From contig JBMNLP010000001.1 in the NCBI GenBank assembly GCA_050952845.1, positions 2,046,001-2,110,000 on the forward strand: 64,000 nucleotides of DNA, given 5' to 3'. Below the pieces are notes generated by a model. The model did not search any database and was not told the DNA's origin. It saw nothing but the letters and a program-made list of their open reading frames with translations. The DNA comes from JAGVSV01 sp050952845. Lineage in GTDB: Bacteria; Bacillota; Clostridia; Christensenellales; Aristaeellaceae. Shown piece after piece: positions 36,393-45,987 of the stretch; the stretch's first letter is position 1; each line of letters begins with the position of its first letter. A program made the position numbers and the translations under genes.

Positions 36393-37229
36393 ATGCGATT
36401 TACAAAAATGCACGGTATAGGCAACGACTATGTATACATCAACTGTTTCGACGAAATTGTCTACAACCCACGCGAGCTGGCCGTGCGCATGGCCCGGCAG
36501 CACTACGGGGTGGGGTCCGACGGGCTGGTGCTGATCACCCCTTCGGACACCGCCGATTTTGGCATGCGGATGTTCAACAGGGACGGCTCCGAAAGCGAGA
36601 TGTGCGGCAACGCCGCGCGCTGCGTGGGCAAGTATGTTTACGAGCGGGGGCTGACCGATAAAACCCACATCACCCTGGACACCAAAGCCGGCATCCGCCA
36701 GATATGGATCACCCCGCAGGACGGCCTGGCCGCCCGGATTCAGGTGGACATGGGCACGCCTGAACTGAACCCCAGGTTTATCGAGGTGGACCTGCCGGGC
36801 GAAATCGTGCTGCGGCACCGGCTGCAGGTGCTGGGGCAAACCTGGTTCATCACCTGCGTCAACATGGGCAACCCGCACTGCGTGATGTTCGTGCGCGATC
36901 CCGACATCATCGACCTGTCCACCATCGGGCCCATGATCGAGACGCATCCGCTGTTTCCGCAGCACACCAATGTGGAGTTTGTGCGCATCGTCCGGCGCGA
37001 CCTGCTGCAGATGCGGGTATGGGAGCGCGGCTCGGGCGAAACGCTGGCCTGCGGCACGGGCGCCGCGGCAGCTTTGGTCGCCGCCGTGCTGTGCGGCCTG
37101 GCCGACCGCACGGCGGAGGTCATCCTGCCGGGCGGCAGCCTCGAAGTAATCTGGAACGCGGAGGACAACCACGTATATCAGACAGGCCCGGCGGAGTTTG
37201 TGTTCGACGGCGACTGGCTGGCCGGCTGA
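36393..37229 (+). CDS. dapF: Diaminopimelate epimerase
   Basis: Converts LL- to meso-diaminopimelate for lysine and peptidoglycan synthesis, without cofactor. 278 residues. Both active-site cysteines are present: C71 in SEMCGNAARC and C220 in GETLACGTGAAA. The N-terminal FTKMHGIGNDYVYI is typical. Ribosome site AAGGAG precedes the ATG. A meso-DAP-type wall is therefore likely in this organism. Confidence 0.95.
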   Translation: MRFTKMHGIGNDYVYINCFDEIVYNPRELAVRMARQHYGVGSDGLVLITPSDTADFGMRMFNRDGSESEMCGNAARCVGKYVYERGLTDKTHITLDTKAGIRQIWITPQDGLAARIQVDMGTPELNPRFIEVDLPGEIVLRHRLQVLGQTWFITCVNMGNPHCVMFVRDPDIIDLSTIGPMIETHPLFPQHTNVEFVRIVRRDLLQMRVWERGSGETLACGTGAAAALVAAVLCGLADRTAEVILPGGSLEVIWNAEDNHVYQTGPAEFVFDGDWLAG

Positions 37230-37266
37230 CCAAGAGCCTGGCGGCTCATATACAAAGGAGAGAAAC

Positions 37267-38553
37267 ATGATACGCGCAATTGTAGGCGCCAACTGGGGCG
37301 ATGAAGGAAAGGGCAAGCTGACCGACGTACTGGCCGAAGACAGCGACATCGTCATCCGCTTTCAGGGCGGGGCGAACGCCGGCCACACCATCATCAACGA
37401 CTACGGCAAGTTTGCGCTGCACCTGCTGCCCAGCGGCATATTCAGGCAGAACGTCGTCAACATCATCGGCCCCGGCGTCGCGCTGGACATTGAAGCGCTG
37501 GTCAGCGAGCTGGCAGCCGTGCTGGACCGCGGCGTGCCGCATCCCCAGCTGATGGTGTCCGACCGGGCCCAGGTGCTGATGGACTTCCATGTGCTGCTGG
37601 ACACCTACGAGGAGGAGCGCCTGGCCGACAGGAAGTTTGGCTCCACCAAGTCCGGCATCGCGCCATTTTACAGCGACAAATTCGCCAAGCTGGGCATTCA
37701 GGTATGCCAGCTGTTCGACAAGGACCTGCTGCACCAGCGGCTGACCGCATCGCTGGTGAAGAAGAACATCCTGCTGGCTCACCTGTATCACAAGCCGCTG
37801 TTAGACGCCGATGCACTGACCGAAAAGTATTACAGCCTCGGCCAGCAGATCAGGCACATCGTGCGCGACACCACGCAATACCTGCACCGGGCGCTCAAGG
37901 AGGACAAAAAGGTGCTGCTGGAGGGGCAGTTAGGCGCGCTGCGCGACCCGGACCACGGCATCTACCCCTACACGACGTCCTCCTCGCCGCTGGCGGGTTA
38001 CGGCGCCGTGGGCGCCGGCGTACCCGCCGCCTCCATCCGGGACATCATCGCCGTCACCAAGGCCTACTCCAGCAGCGTGGGCACAGGCTATTTTGTCAGC
38101 AAAATCGAAGGCGAAGCCGCAGAAGAGCTCCGCCGCCGCGGCGGCGATGCCGGCGAATACGGCGCCAAGACGGGCCGTCCGCGGGATGTGGGCTGGTTTG
38201 ATGTTGTCGCCACCCGCTATGGCTGCATGGTGCAGGGCGCCACCGAATGCGCAATGACCAACCTGGACGTGTTGAGCTACTTAGATGAAATCCCGGTGTG
38301 CATCGCCTATGACATCGACGGCAGCACGGTGCATGAGTTCCCGGCCACGCCGCTTCTCCCCCGCGCCAAGCCGGTGCTGAAGATGATGAAAGGCTGGAAA
38401 ACCGACATCCGCGGCATCACCCGCTATGAGGACCTCCCCGAAGCATGCAGGCAATACGTCGAGTTTATCGAAAAGGAAATCAACGTACCGCTGACCATCC
38501 TGTCCAACGGCCCCCGCAGGGAAGAGATCATCTACCGGCGCGTCGGCGGTTGA
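37267..38553 (+). CDS. purA: Adenylosuccinate synthetase
   Basis: GTP-dependent condensation of IMP and aspartate, the first step toward AMP. 428 residues. GANWGDEGKGKL carries the catalytic D12 and P-loop-like segment, NAGHTI has H40, and LLEGQLGALRDPDHGIYPYTTSSS and KTGRPRDVGWFD match the family. AAAGGAG precedes the ATG at 37267. It follows dapF by 37 bp. Confidence 0.95.
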   Translation: MIRAIVGANWGDEGKGKLTDVLAEDSDIVIRFQGGANAGHTIINDYGKFALHLLPSGIFRQNVVNIIGPGVALDIEALVSELAAVLDRGVPHPQLMVSDRAQVLMDFHVLLDTYEEERLADRKFGSTKSGIAPFYSDKFAKLGIQVCQLFDKDLLHQRLTASLVKKNILLAHLYHKPLLDADALTEKYYSLGQQIRHIVRDTTQYLHRALKEDKKVLLEGQLGALRDPDHGIYPYTTSSSPLAGYGAVGAGVPAASIRDIIAVTKAYSSSVGTGYFVSKIEGEAAEELRRRGGDAGEYGAKTGRPRDVGWFDVVATRYGCMVQGATECAMTNLDVLSYLDEIPVCIAYDIDGSTVHEFPATPLLPRAKPVLKMMKGWKTDIRGITRYEDLPEACRQYVEFIEKEINVPLTILSNGPRREEIIYRRVGG

Positions 38554-38615
38554 CCAAGGTAAACATTATCCTCCGGGCATCATAAGCAAGCGCTTTATGA
38601 AAGGAAGTTGGCATC

Positions 38616-40961
38616 ATGGTGTTGTCTGATCGCGTTAAAAAACTGCGCAGGCTTGTGGTGGATGACAAAGTCTTAGATGAGAAGATCCTCGCAGTGTATC
38701 CGATGCTGTACGATGAAGGCGCATGGTATGAAACACAAAAAGACTCCTGTGAGGAATGCACACGGGTTGCTGCGGGCATGGAACATGTCATGCGCCATGC
38801 GCCGGCGTACATTTTAGATGGCGAGCTGATCGTTGGCTATCATTTTGCGGACAGAACAGACGCAGTGTTCTGGTCGCCGGGCGACACGCCCGGGGATTTG
38901 CAGCGCGTGCTCAAAGCAGGATTTACCCGTGAGCAATATGAGGAACAACAAAAGCGCCGTAAAGAACTCCTCCGTTACCAGATGAACGGCCGGTTCGACA
39001 GCAACTGTTTTTCATTCGACAGTGCCATGAAGCTGATGGGCGATGAACGCTTTCCGTTCCTGAAGGAATACACGCCAGGCGATATCATGCTCAACCAGGA
39101 ATGGGCAGCCATGGGGCGCTGCATCACAGACAACCATACCATCATCGGGTACGAGCGCGTTTTACAAAAAGGGTTCAACGAGCTCTTAAAGGATATCTTA
39201 GATGCGGAATGTGAAAACGGCCCGTCCGCCATGTATGACGCCATGAAACGGCTCTGTCACGCCGCCGGTGAACATGCTGCAAACTATGCGGACAAAGCGC
39301 GCAGCCTTGCCCGGCAACCGGATTGCCCGCCGGAAAGACGCGATGAGCTGTTGGAAATCGAGCGGATATGCCGTCAGGTTCCCATGTCGCCTGCCCATAC
39401 CTTTCATGAGGCGCTGCAAAGCCTGGTGTTTGCACACATTTTCAGCGTATGGGAGGATGGCGTCAACGCGAATTCACTGGGACGGCTGGATCAGATCCTT
39501 TATCCATATTACATCCGGGACATTGCCCAGGGCAGGTTGACCAGAGATCAGGCGTTTGAGCTGATCTGCTGTTTGTGGCTGAAATTGTACCGCGATTACG
39601 ATGTGCAGCAAAGCTGTGTAGGCGGCTGCGATGCCAATGGACAGGACGCGGTCAACGATCTTTCCTATATGATGCTCGACGCCACGGAGCAGTTGGGTTT
39701 TGTGCGCTGCCTATCCGTGAGATACGGCGCAAACACCGACAAGCAATTCCTCCGCCGCGCGTTGGAGGTTGTGGGACGCGTTCAAAAAGGCATTCCCTTC
39801 TTTTTCAACGACGATGTCGTCATCCCGTCGCTGCTGGCGAAAGGCATTTTGCCGGAGGACGCGCGCAATTATTCCCAGCTGGGCTGCGTTGAAACGGCGA
39901 TTCCGGGCATGTCCAATCCCCATGCCGTTTCCGGAGAAACCAACCTCCTGAAGGCACTTGAATATGTCCTGGGCAACGGCCACAGCCTGATCCGCCCCGA
40001 GTTTAAGCCGGGGCTGACAACAGGCGAGCCTGAGCAGTTTGCGGATTATGAGGCGTTCTATCAGGCAGTCTGCGCCCAAATAGAAAACATACTGGATGTC
40101 ACCTGCAAATGGGTTGCCAACTGGCGCCTTGCCGCGGCGAAATACAATCCGAAGCCCTATAAATCCATGCTGACGGACGACTGCATCCGCAACAACCTCG
40201 ACTTCAACAACCAGGGCGCGCGGTACGACTTTTACCAGATCATGCTTGGCGGCATCCCCAACCTTGCGGATTCGCTGCTGGCGGTGAAGCGGCTGGTGTT
40301 TGAACAAAAGCAGATTGGATTGGCCGAGCTGGCGCATCAGCTGCGCAACAACTTCCCCGACGAGCGCCTCCGCCAGCAATGCCTGCATCATACGCCGAAG
40401 TTCGGCAATGACGAGGACGAAGTGGACACCATCGCATGCGATATCCTCAATTTATCCTGCGATGTGCTGGACAGGCTGGAAAGCAAGTATCATCTCTGCT
40501 TTTTTGCGCAGCCCTTTACTTACCTCTGGATGATCCCTCACGGCGAGCGCACCGCCGCCTCGCCCGATGGACGCAGATGCGGGGAGCCAATTGCCTACAG
40601 CGTTTCTCCCATGCAGGGCAGGGATACGAACGGCTTGACAGCGCTGATCAATTCGCTGTCCAAGCTGCCCACAACGCGTTGCCCGGGCGTGGCGTCCGCC
40701 ATCGTCGAGGTTGAGCCGGTTCTGTTTCAACAGGACAATATCGACCTGTTGGCCGATATCCTGCTTGTGGGGGCAGAACGCGGATTGTCCAACGTTCAGT
40801 TTAACACCGTTGACGCCCAAACGCTGCTGGACGCACAGGCGCATCCCGAACAGCACGGCAACTTAGCGGTACGCGTGTCCGGCTTCAGCCAGAAATTTAA
40901 TTTATTAGACAAACCGCTTCAGGATCATATCATCGCCAGGACGAAGCACGCATGCCTGTAA
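38616..40961 (+). CDS. Glycyl radical enzyme, dehydratase/lyase clade, substrate unknown
   Basis: 781-residue pyruvate formate-lyase superfamily member. The active-site thiyl cysteine is C424 in QLGCVETA, with E426 beside it as in GCVE-type dehydratases and lyases; PFL itself has a Cys-Cys pair. The radical glycine is G756 in RVSGFSQKF near the C-terminus. It therefore needs the activase encoded by the overlapping next gene. I cannot assign it to the diol dehydratase, choline lyase, hydroxyproline dehydratase or sulfonate lyase groups. No microcompartment shell genes are near. AAAGGAAG precedes the ATG. The enzyme should be oxygen sensitive. Confidence 0.88.
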   Translation: MVLSDRVKKLRRLVVDDKVLDEKILAVYPMLYDEGAWYETQKDSCEECTRVAAGMEHVMRHAPAYILDGELIVGYHFADRTDAVFWSPGDTPGDLQRVLKAGFTREQYEEQQKRRKELLRYQMNGRFDSNCFSFDSAMKLMGDERFPFLKEYTPGDIMLNQEWAAMGRCITDNHTIIGYERVLQKGFNELLKDILDAECENGPSAMYDAMKRLCHAAGEHAANYADKARSLARQPDCPPERRDELLEIERICRQVPMSPAHTFHEALQSLVFAHIFSVWEDGVNANSLGRLDQILYPYYIRDIAQGRLTRDQAFELICCLWLKLYRDYDVQQSCVGGCDANGQDAVNDLSYMMLDATEQLGFVRCLSVRYGANTDKQFLRRALEVVGRVQKGIPFFFNDDVVIPSLLAKGILPEDARNYSQLGCVETAIPGMSNPHAVSGETNLLKALEYVLGNGHSLIRPEFKPGLTTGEPEQFADYEAFYQAVCAQIENILDVTCKWVANWRLAAAKYNPKPYKSMLTDDCIRNNLDFNNQGARYDFYQIMLGGIPNLADSLLAVKRLVFEQKQIGLAELAHQLRNNFPDERLRQQCLHHTPKFGNDEDEVDTIACDILNLSCDVLDRLESKYHLCFFAQPFTYLWMIPHGERTAASPDGRRCGEPIAYSVSPMQGRDTNGLTALINSLSKLPTTRCPGVASAIVEVEPVLFQQDNIDLLADILLVGAERGLSNVQFNTVDAQTLLDAQAHPEQHGNLAVRVSGFSQKFNLLDKPLQDHIIARTKHACL

Positions 40962-41866
40962 GCGCTGATCTGTTCAACATCGTCCGCGGTTCCATGCACG
41001 ACGGGCCGGGCATACGAACCGTGCTCTACTTCCGCGGCTGCAACCTGCGCTGCCAATGGTGCCATAACCCGGAAGGTTTCACCAGTGCACCCAAGGTGAG
41101 CGTTTACCCCGAGAAATGCATCGGCTGCGGTCAATGCCTGTCGGTTTGCCCGGAACACCATGTGCTCTCCGATACGGGCAAACGGTACATTGCGGAAGGC
41201 TGCTCGGGCTGCGGCCGCTGCGCAGCGGCATGCCCCGCACAGGCGCTTCAGATGACGTCGCGGATGTATACATTAGACGAAGTGATGCGCATCATTCAAA
41301 AGGACAAGCATTACTATGCCAAAACAGGCGGCGGCATCACACTGTCCGGCGGCGAGTGCCTGCTGCAGGAAGCGTTCGTTTCCACCCTGGGCGCCCGCTG
41401 CCGGGAAGAGGGCATCCATGTTTTGGTGGAAACATCCGCCCATGTACCGAAGGAGAGCCTGATCTCATCGCTTGCGTTTGTCGGATGCTACTATGTGGAT
41501 GTGAAGCTGATGGATGCTGCCGAGCATCGCCGCTATACCGGCCGGGACAACCACGTTATCCTTGACAACATCAACATGCTGGCCTCCATGAACGCAAAGA
41601 TGCTGCTGCGTACGCCGCTGATCCCTTCCGTCAACGATGCCTATGAAAACCTCATCCACACAGCCCGGTTCGCCCTTTCCCTAGCGCCTGCCGTAGAAGG
41701 ATACTGCCTGCTGAAATACAACCCCCTCGGCCAGTCCAAGTACAGCCGTCTTGGCATGAACCATGCCCATTTCGGCTCAAACCCGCAAAGCGACGATACC
41801 ATGGAAACAATCTGCGCTGCATTGAACCGTGACATTGGTAAGAAATCGTTTGTGACCTATCTGTGA
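40952..41866 (+). CDS. Glycyl-radical enzyme activating enzyme (radical SAM)
   Basis: 304 residues. Generates the glycyl radical on the upstream enzyme using S-adenosylmethionine. GCNLRCQWCH gives the CxxxCxxC cluster motif (C30, C34, C37). Two inserted ferredoxin-type clusters follow, at C56/C59/C62/C66 and C84/C87/C90/C94, as in activases of the dehydratase clade. GGGITLSGGECLLQ is the GGE motif region. The gene overlaps the end of the GRE gene by ten bases, so the pair is translated together. Confidence 0.92.
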   Translation: MPVSADLFNIVRGSMHDGPGIRTVLYFRGCNLRCQWCHNPEGFTSAPKVSVYPEKCIGCGQCLSVCPEHHVLSDTGKRYIAEGCSGCGRCAAACPAQALQMTSRMYTLDEVMRIIQKDKHYYAKTGGGITLSGGECLLQEAFVSTLGARCREEGIHVLVETSAHVPKESLISSLAFVGCYYVDVKLMDAAEHRRYTGRDNHVILDNINMLASMNAKMLLRTPLIPSVNDAYENLIHTARFALSLAPAVEGYCLLKYNPLGQSKYSRLGMNHAHFGSNPQSDDTMETICAALNRDIGKKSFVTYL

Positions 41867-41888
41867 GGTAGTATTACAATAAGAAAAG

Positions 41889-41925
41889 CAGCTTGTGCAC
41901 CGTCCACATACACAAGCTGTTTTGG
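41889..41925. terminator. Bidirectional terminator between convergent genes
   Basis: CAGCTTGTG at 41889-41897 pairs with CACAAGCTG at 41911-41919 around a 13-nt loop, followed by TTTT on the plus strand. On the minus strand the same stem is followed by CTTTTCTT. It serves both the GRE activase gene and the convergent binding-protein gene. Confidence 0.75.
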
Positions 41926-41959
41926 CATGATTCGAAACTACCGAGTAACCCCGGCAGAA

Positions 41960-43654
41960 TCAGTTCTGAGCCGTCAGATAGTTGTCGTAGTTGGTCTTGT
42001 AATACTGCTGATATTCTTCGCTGCCCATTCCCTTGATTTCCTCAAGATAAGCATCATACTCGCTCAGATCGCGCGCACCGGTAATGAACTTTGCGATTTC
42101 AGCGCGCATATACGGAACCAGGACGCTCTCCAAATCCGCCCTCGCATACACATCGTCTTCCAGCATATAGACAATGCCGGGATAACCTGCGCACTCGTAA
42201 GGAGTAATGGCAGTCTTCATAGAATTGCGGAAATACGGGTCGGGTTGGGTCGTATCAAACTTATCCTCTACAACCTCCATGCCGGAGATCCACTGGCGCA
42301 GCTGGTACATGGTATACCCTGGTGTCTCGGGCCAAGCACCGTTGTTGGAAGCGGATTCATATACACCCAAACCAACTTTTTGAACGTATTCGCTGGAGTT
42401 GGCATAGAGTCCGTTTTCCACATCAACAAAATGTTCGCTCTTGGTTTCAGGATCCAGATACCAGCCGCCGCTCATGCCCATCGTATAATCCGTACCGGCA
42501 ATTGGGCCCAACCATGAAAGGTTGTTGCCAAGCGGGCTGTACAAAAAGTCCATCAAGCGCAGTGCCAGCTCAATCTTTTCGCTTTCAGCGCTAATCACAG
42601 CGCCGCCCACGCGGGTTAGATCAATGCTCTTCCACTGTTGCGTATCATTCCATTGGCTTGTCAAGGGCGTGACAGACTCCCAGTGCTCATAGAAAGCGGG
42701 ATCGGCATTCACAACAAACGGAACGAAAGGATATACACCCAGCTTGCCTTCCGCCATCTGTGCGTTCACCGTGGTGCCATCGATCGAATAGAAATCCTGG
42801 CTGATGATGCCGTCCTTATAAAACTGGTTCATCACTTTCAGAACTTCAACAAAGGTTTCGTCGCACGCGGGAATCACCGCTTCGCCGTTGCGAATGGTGA
42901 CTCTTGTGCCGTCGTTACCGCTGTTGCCAAGATAGCCCATCGCATTGAGGATGTAGTACGTCGGGTTGTATGCGGTGTCAGCCCCGCCCAGGGGAATCAG
43001 ATCGGGATTATGCTCCTTGAACGCATACATGGTATCGATGAAGTCATCGAGGGTTGTCGGCAGTTCTTTGCCGACGGCCGCCAGCAAATCGCTGTCGATA
43101 AAAATCCTATCGGACTCACCGATCATTGCGGCGCGCATGCCTGGCAGACTGTAAACATTGCCGTCCAGGCAGGTGATCGCAGCCATGATGCTGGGATCAT
43201 GTTCAAGACACGATGCAAGGTTCGGCATGATTTCGGGATTGGTTATTTGGTCTTTGATGTTGGCAAACAGTCCTTCCCCCATGCCATAGGTAACCAAATC
43301 GCTGGTCGAGAAATTGAATCCCAGGATTAAATCCGGGAGATCGCCCGATGCGAGCATCAAAACCTTCCGGTCATTCAGCGCGCTGTCCAGCACCTGTTCT
43401 ACCTCCATCTTGACACCGCTCACCTTTTCAATCCAGTTCCAGAACCAGATATCCTTGGCATCAATACCATATGTGTCTGAGCGAATGACAGCGATTCGCA
43501 ATGACTCCGATCCGTCAGAAAGAGGATACTGACTGAAATCTCTGTAATCCTGAACCGTATTACCGTTGATATCCGTCAGATCCATCTCTTCTGCAAAAGC
43601 CATACTCATGAGAAGAATGCACAACGCCAGCAACAGTGGGAATACTTTCTTCAT
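41960..43654 (-). CDS. Extracellular solute-binding protein of a sugar ABC transporter
   Basis: 564-residue protein of the LplA/family 1 type that travels with LplB- and YtcP-like permeases and usually binds oligosaccharides. A signal peptide ends at AFAEE. There is no lipobox cysteine, which is unusual for a Gram-positive binding protein and leaves its membrane attachment unexplained. The body has the expected Trp/Tyr-rich sugar-binding style. AGGAGG precedes the ATG. It is the last gene of a three-gene transporter operon; no ATPase is encoded here, so a shared MsmX-type ATPase elsewhere is likely. Confidence 0.85.
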   Translation of the reverse strand: MKKVFPLLLALCILLMSMAFAEEMDLTDINGNTVQDYRDFSQYPLSDGSESLRIAVIRSDTYGIDAKDIWFWNWIEKVSGVKMEVEQVLDSALNDRKVLMLASGDLPDLILGFNFSTSDLVTYGMGEGLFANIKDQITNPEIMPNLASCLEHDPSIMAAITCLDGNVYSLPGMRAAMIGESDRIFIDSDLLAAVGKELPTTLDDFIDTMYAFKEHNPDLIPLGGADTAYNPTYYILNAMGYLGNSGNDGTRVTIRNGEAVIPACDETFVEVLKVMNQFYKDGIISQDFYSIDGTTVNAQMAEGKLGVYPFVPFVVNADPAFYEHWESVTPLTSQWNDTQQWKSIDLTRVGGAVISAESEKIELALRLMDFLYSPLGNNLSWLGPIAGTDYTMGMSGGWYLDPETKSEHFVDVENGLYANSSEYVQKVGLGVYESASNNGAWPETPGYTMYQLRQWISGMEVVEDKFDTTQPDPYFRNSMKTAITPYECAGYPGIVYMLEDDVYARADLESVLVPYMRAEIAKFITGARDLSEYDAYLEEIKGMGSEEYQQYYKTNYDNYLTAQN

Positions 43655-43709
43655 AGAATAAAAACCTCCTCCATTATTTTGAAAAAGATTGGACGCATCT
43701 TTTTCAATC

Positions 43710-44645
43710 TCATTCTTTCAGGGCGCCCAGCATCATGCCGGTTGTAAAATACTTCTGGACAAACGGATACGCAATCAGCATCGGCGCACACGCAATAAAA
43801 ATCATCGAGTACTTCATTGCTTCCGCAATATACGCAAGACGAGCCAGATCAAGAACCGTTTGTGCATCCATATTGCCTTCGTTGATGGCTTCCATCGCCT
43901 TTTGATTCAACAGCAATATTCCGCGCAATGTCATCTGCAGCGGTTCATATGCACTGTTTGAGGTATAAACAAGGGCTGTAAAGTAGTCGTTCCAGTGCCC
44001 CACCGCATAAAACAAGGTCATAACTGCGAGAATCGGTTTTGCCAGTGGGATGGCGATGTTGAAGAACATCCTGAAATCCGATGCGCCGTCGATGTGCGCG
44101 CTTTCATATAATGACTCCGGAATAGATGTCTGGAAAAACACTCGGCTTACCACAACATTGTATACGGATATGCCGCCCAGTACAATCAATGTGTAATACT
44201 TGTCCAATAAACCCAGATTTCGGACTTGCAGATAGGTCGGGATTAATCCGCCGCCGAAGTACATCGGGATGATAAAAAAGGTCATCAGCAGTCTGCGTCC
44301 AACCAGTCTTTTTTTGGATAGAACGTAGGCTGCGGGAATGGTCAGTACAAGATTCAGCATTGTTCCGAAAACCGTATAGAACAATGAATTTCGATAACCG
44401 ATCCAAACCCTGCTTTCCTTAAATACATTGTTATATGCTTCGAGGGAAAACCCCACCGGAACTACATACACATTGCCATTGACGACATCGTATGGGTTGG
44501 ATAACGAAGCAATCACCGTAAAATACAGCGGATAAACCATCAGAATTGCAATGATTCCGAGCAAAGTGATGTTTACAACATCAAAAATCCTGTCAGTGGC
44601 GGATTTTCGCATAACACTGCGTTTTGAAATAGTCATCTTCATCAT
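43710..44645 (-). CDS. Carbohydrate ABC transporter permease (YtcP/AraQ type)
   Basis: 311 residues with six membrane helices. YESAHIDGASDFRMFFNIAIPLAKPIL is the EAA loop that contacts the ATPase. The end, KYFTTGMMLGALKE, is diagnostic of YtcP-type CUT1 permeases. It imports a sugar or oligosaccharide together with the adjacent LplB-type permease and the binding protein. It lies 13 bp after the first permease gene and 55 bp before the binding-protein gene, in one transcript. Confidence 0.9.
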   Translation of the reverse strand: MMKMTISKRSVMRKSATDRIFDVVNITLLGIIAILMVYPLYFTVIASLSNPYDVVNGNVYVVPVGFSLEAYNNVFKESRVWIGYRNSLFYTVFGTMLNLVLTIPAAYVLSKKRLVGRRLLMTFFIIPMYFGGGLIPTYLQVRNLGLLDKYYTLIVLGGISVYNVVVSRVFFQTSIPESLYESAHIDGASDFRMFFNIAIPLAKPILAVMTLFYAVGHWNDYFTALVYTSNSAYEPLQMTLRGILLLNQKAMEAINEGNMDAQTVLDLARLAYIAEAMKYSMIFIACAPMLIAYPFVQKYFTTGMMLGALKE

Positions 44646-44658
44646 TCACCACCTCTTT

Positions 44659-45588
44659 CTACCAAAGGCTAATCCCGGATGCACGTTTTGAAATGGCATT
44701 CACAATAGCAAGGAACCCGACATTAATGATCGTGTTGAAAAGGCTGATGGCAGCGGCATAGCTGAAGCGCCCGCTCTGTAAGCCCAACTCGTAGACATAA
44801 GTTGAAATGACTTGCGATGCCTCCAGATTCAGGGGATTTTGTAAAAGGTATGCCTTGTCAAAGCCAACGGACAGAATACTGCCACATCGCATAATCAATG
44901 TAATAATAATCGTTGGCAGGATTGATGGAATATCAACATGTAGGACGATTTGGAGTCGGCTTGCACCGTCGATTTTAGCTGCTTCCACCAATTCCGGTGA
45001 AACGCCTGAAAGTGCAGCCAAGTAAATAATGGTGCCCCATCCGATGCCTTGCCAAACATCCGACCAAACATATATTGTGTAGAAATACTTCGGAGACTCC
45101 AGAAACGCGACACGCTCGCCTCCGAATTGTGCGATGATATTATTCAGCAAGCCGTTGCTCCTGTTTAAAAACAAGGTGATCATGCTGCAGACAACCACTG
45201 TTGAAACAAAGTATGGCGCATATGTAATCATTTGAACGGTTTTTTTATATCGGAGGTTATCCACTTCATTGAGCATCAGTGCCAAAATAATGGATAGCGG
45301 AAAAGTGGCAAAAGAATAAAGAGAAATGTATAGCGTATTCAGCATGATCTTGGAAAAATTCGGGTAGTTGATAAAAGCAGCAAAATGCTTAAGTCCCACC
45401 CAGTTACTGCCGAATATTCCCTTGCTGATTCGGAAATCCCTAAAGGCTATTTGAACCCCGTACATCGGTATGTAATGAAAGAGAATCAAATAAATAACCG
45501 CAGGTAAAATCAAGAGATATAATTGCCATTGCGATAGACCTCTTCTTAAAAGGTCCCTGCATCTGACTGCATATGGCTTGTTTAGCAT
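44659..45588 (-). CDS. Carbohydrate ABC transporter permease (LplB type)
   Basis: 309 residues with six membrane helices. The start QWQLYLLILPAVIYLILFHYIPMYGVQIAF is typical of LplB, and ELVEAAKIDGASRLQIVLHVDIPSILPTI is the EAA loop. The ATG at 45588 has GGAGGAG 7 nt upstream. First gene of the transporter operon, divergent from the glycan-degrading genes, so the two units probably share regulation. The gene is visibly more A+T-rich than the housekeeping region. Confidence 0.9.
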   Translation of the reverse strand: MLNKPYAVRCRDLLRRGLSQWQLYLLILPAVIYLILFHYIPMYGVQIAFRDFRISKGIFGSNWVGLKHFAAFINYPNFSKIMLNTLYISLYSFATFPLSIILALMLNEVDNLRYKKTVQMITYAPYFVSTVVVCSMITLFLNRSNGLLNNIIAQFGGERVAFLESPKYFYTIYVWSDVWQGIGWGTIIYLAALSGVSPELVEAAKIDGASRLQIVLHVDIPSILPTIIITLIMRCGSILSVGFDKAYLLQNPLNLEASQVISTYVYELGLQSGRFSYAAAISLFNTIINVGFLAIVNAISKRASGISLW

Positions 45589-45661
45589 GCGAGCTCCTCC
45601 TGTGCAAACGTTAAAAAATTCAATCCTGTTACTTTTAACGCGACAATTTAACCACGAATTC

Positions 45662-45689
45662 ATTATAACACTGCCGCATAAAAAATCAA
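45662..45689 (-). promoter_or_regulatory. Promoter of the sugar transporter operon
   Basis: On the minus strand TTGATT (45684-45689) and TATAAT (45662-45667) are separated by 16 bp. The transcript would start near 45655 and carry a leader of about 65 nt. Confidence 0.6.
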
Positions 45690-45711
45690 GTTGATGGTTG
45701 CAACATTAACT

Positions 45712-45733
45712 TTAGTTTTCGTATTAGTTTTCG
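45712..45733. promoter_or_regulatory. Tandem TTAGTTTTCG direct repeats, possible activator site
   Basis: Two exact copies of TTAGTTTTCG, at 45712-45721 and 45724-45733, 12 bp apart, lie just upstream of the transporter promoter's -35 box. Direct half-sites at this position fit an AraC-type activator; no regulator gene is adjacent. The rest of 45589-45987 holds the two promoters and nothing else that I see. Confidence 0.4.
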
Positions 45734-45905
45734 TTTTTATGTCGGAAAATTGCAAAAAGACTTATTGCGACTTTTTAAGGATTACCATTCCACGGCTTAC
45801 GCATAAATAAGGATACTGAAACAGTGTCACGAATGCAGCTGTAGTGGTAACGATCGCGAATGCGGGCTGCTAGAAAGAAGCGTCAGAGGCGGTACGCACC
45901 AACCA

Positions 45906-45934
45906 TTGACACACCTGTTTTCAAAAGCTAAAAT
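45906..45934 (+). promoter_or_regulatory. Promoter of the beta-helix/mannosidase operon
   Basis: TTGACA (45906-45911), a 17-bp spacer and TAAAAT (45929-45934) form a near-consensus sigma-A promoter, giving a leader of about 48 nt before the ATG at 45988. Confidence 0.65.
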
Positions 45935-45987
45935 GGTCAATAATCGAATATTATACGATATATTAATAAATACAAGAGGTGGAGCAT

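Noticed and set aside
35931..37355. 474-codon open frame on the minus strand
   Set aside because: Antisense of argS and dapF; the product is His/Gln/Val-rich with no known motif.
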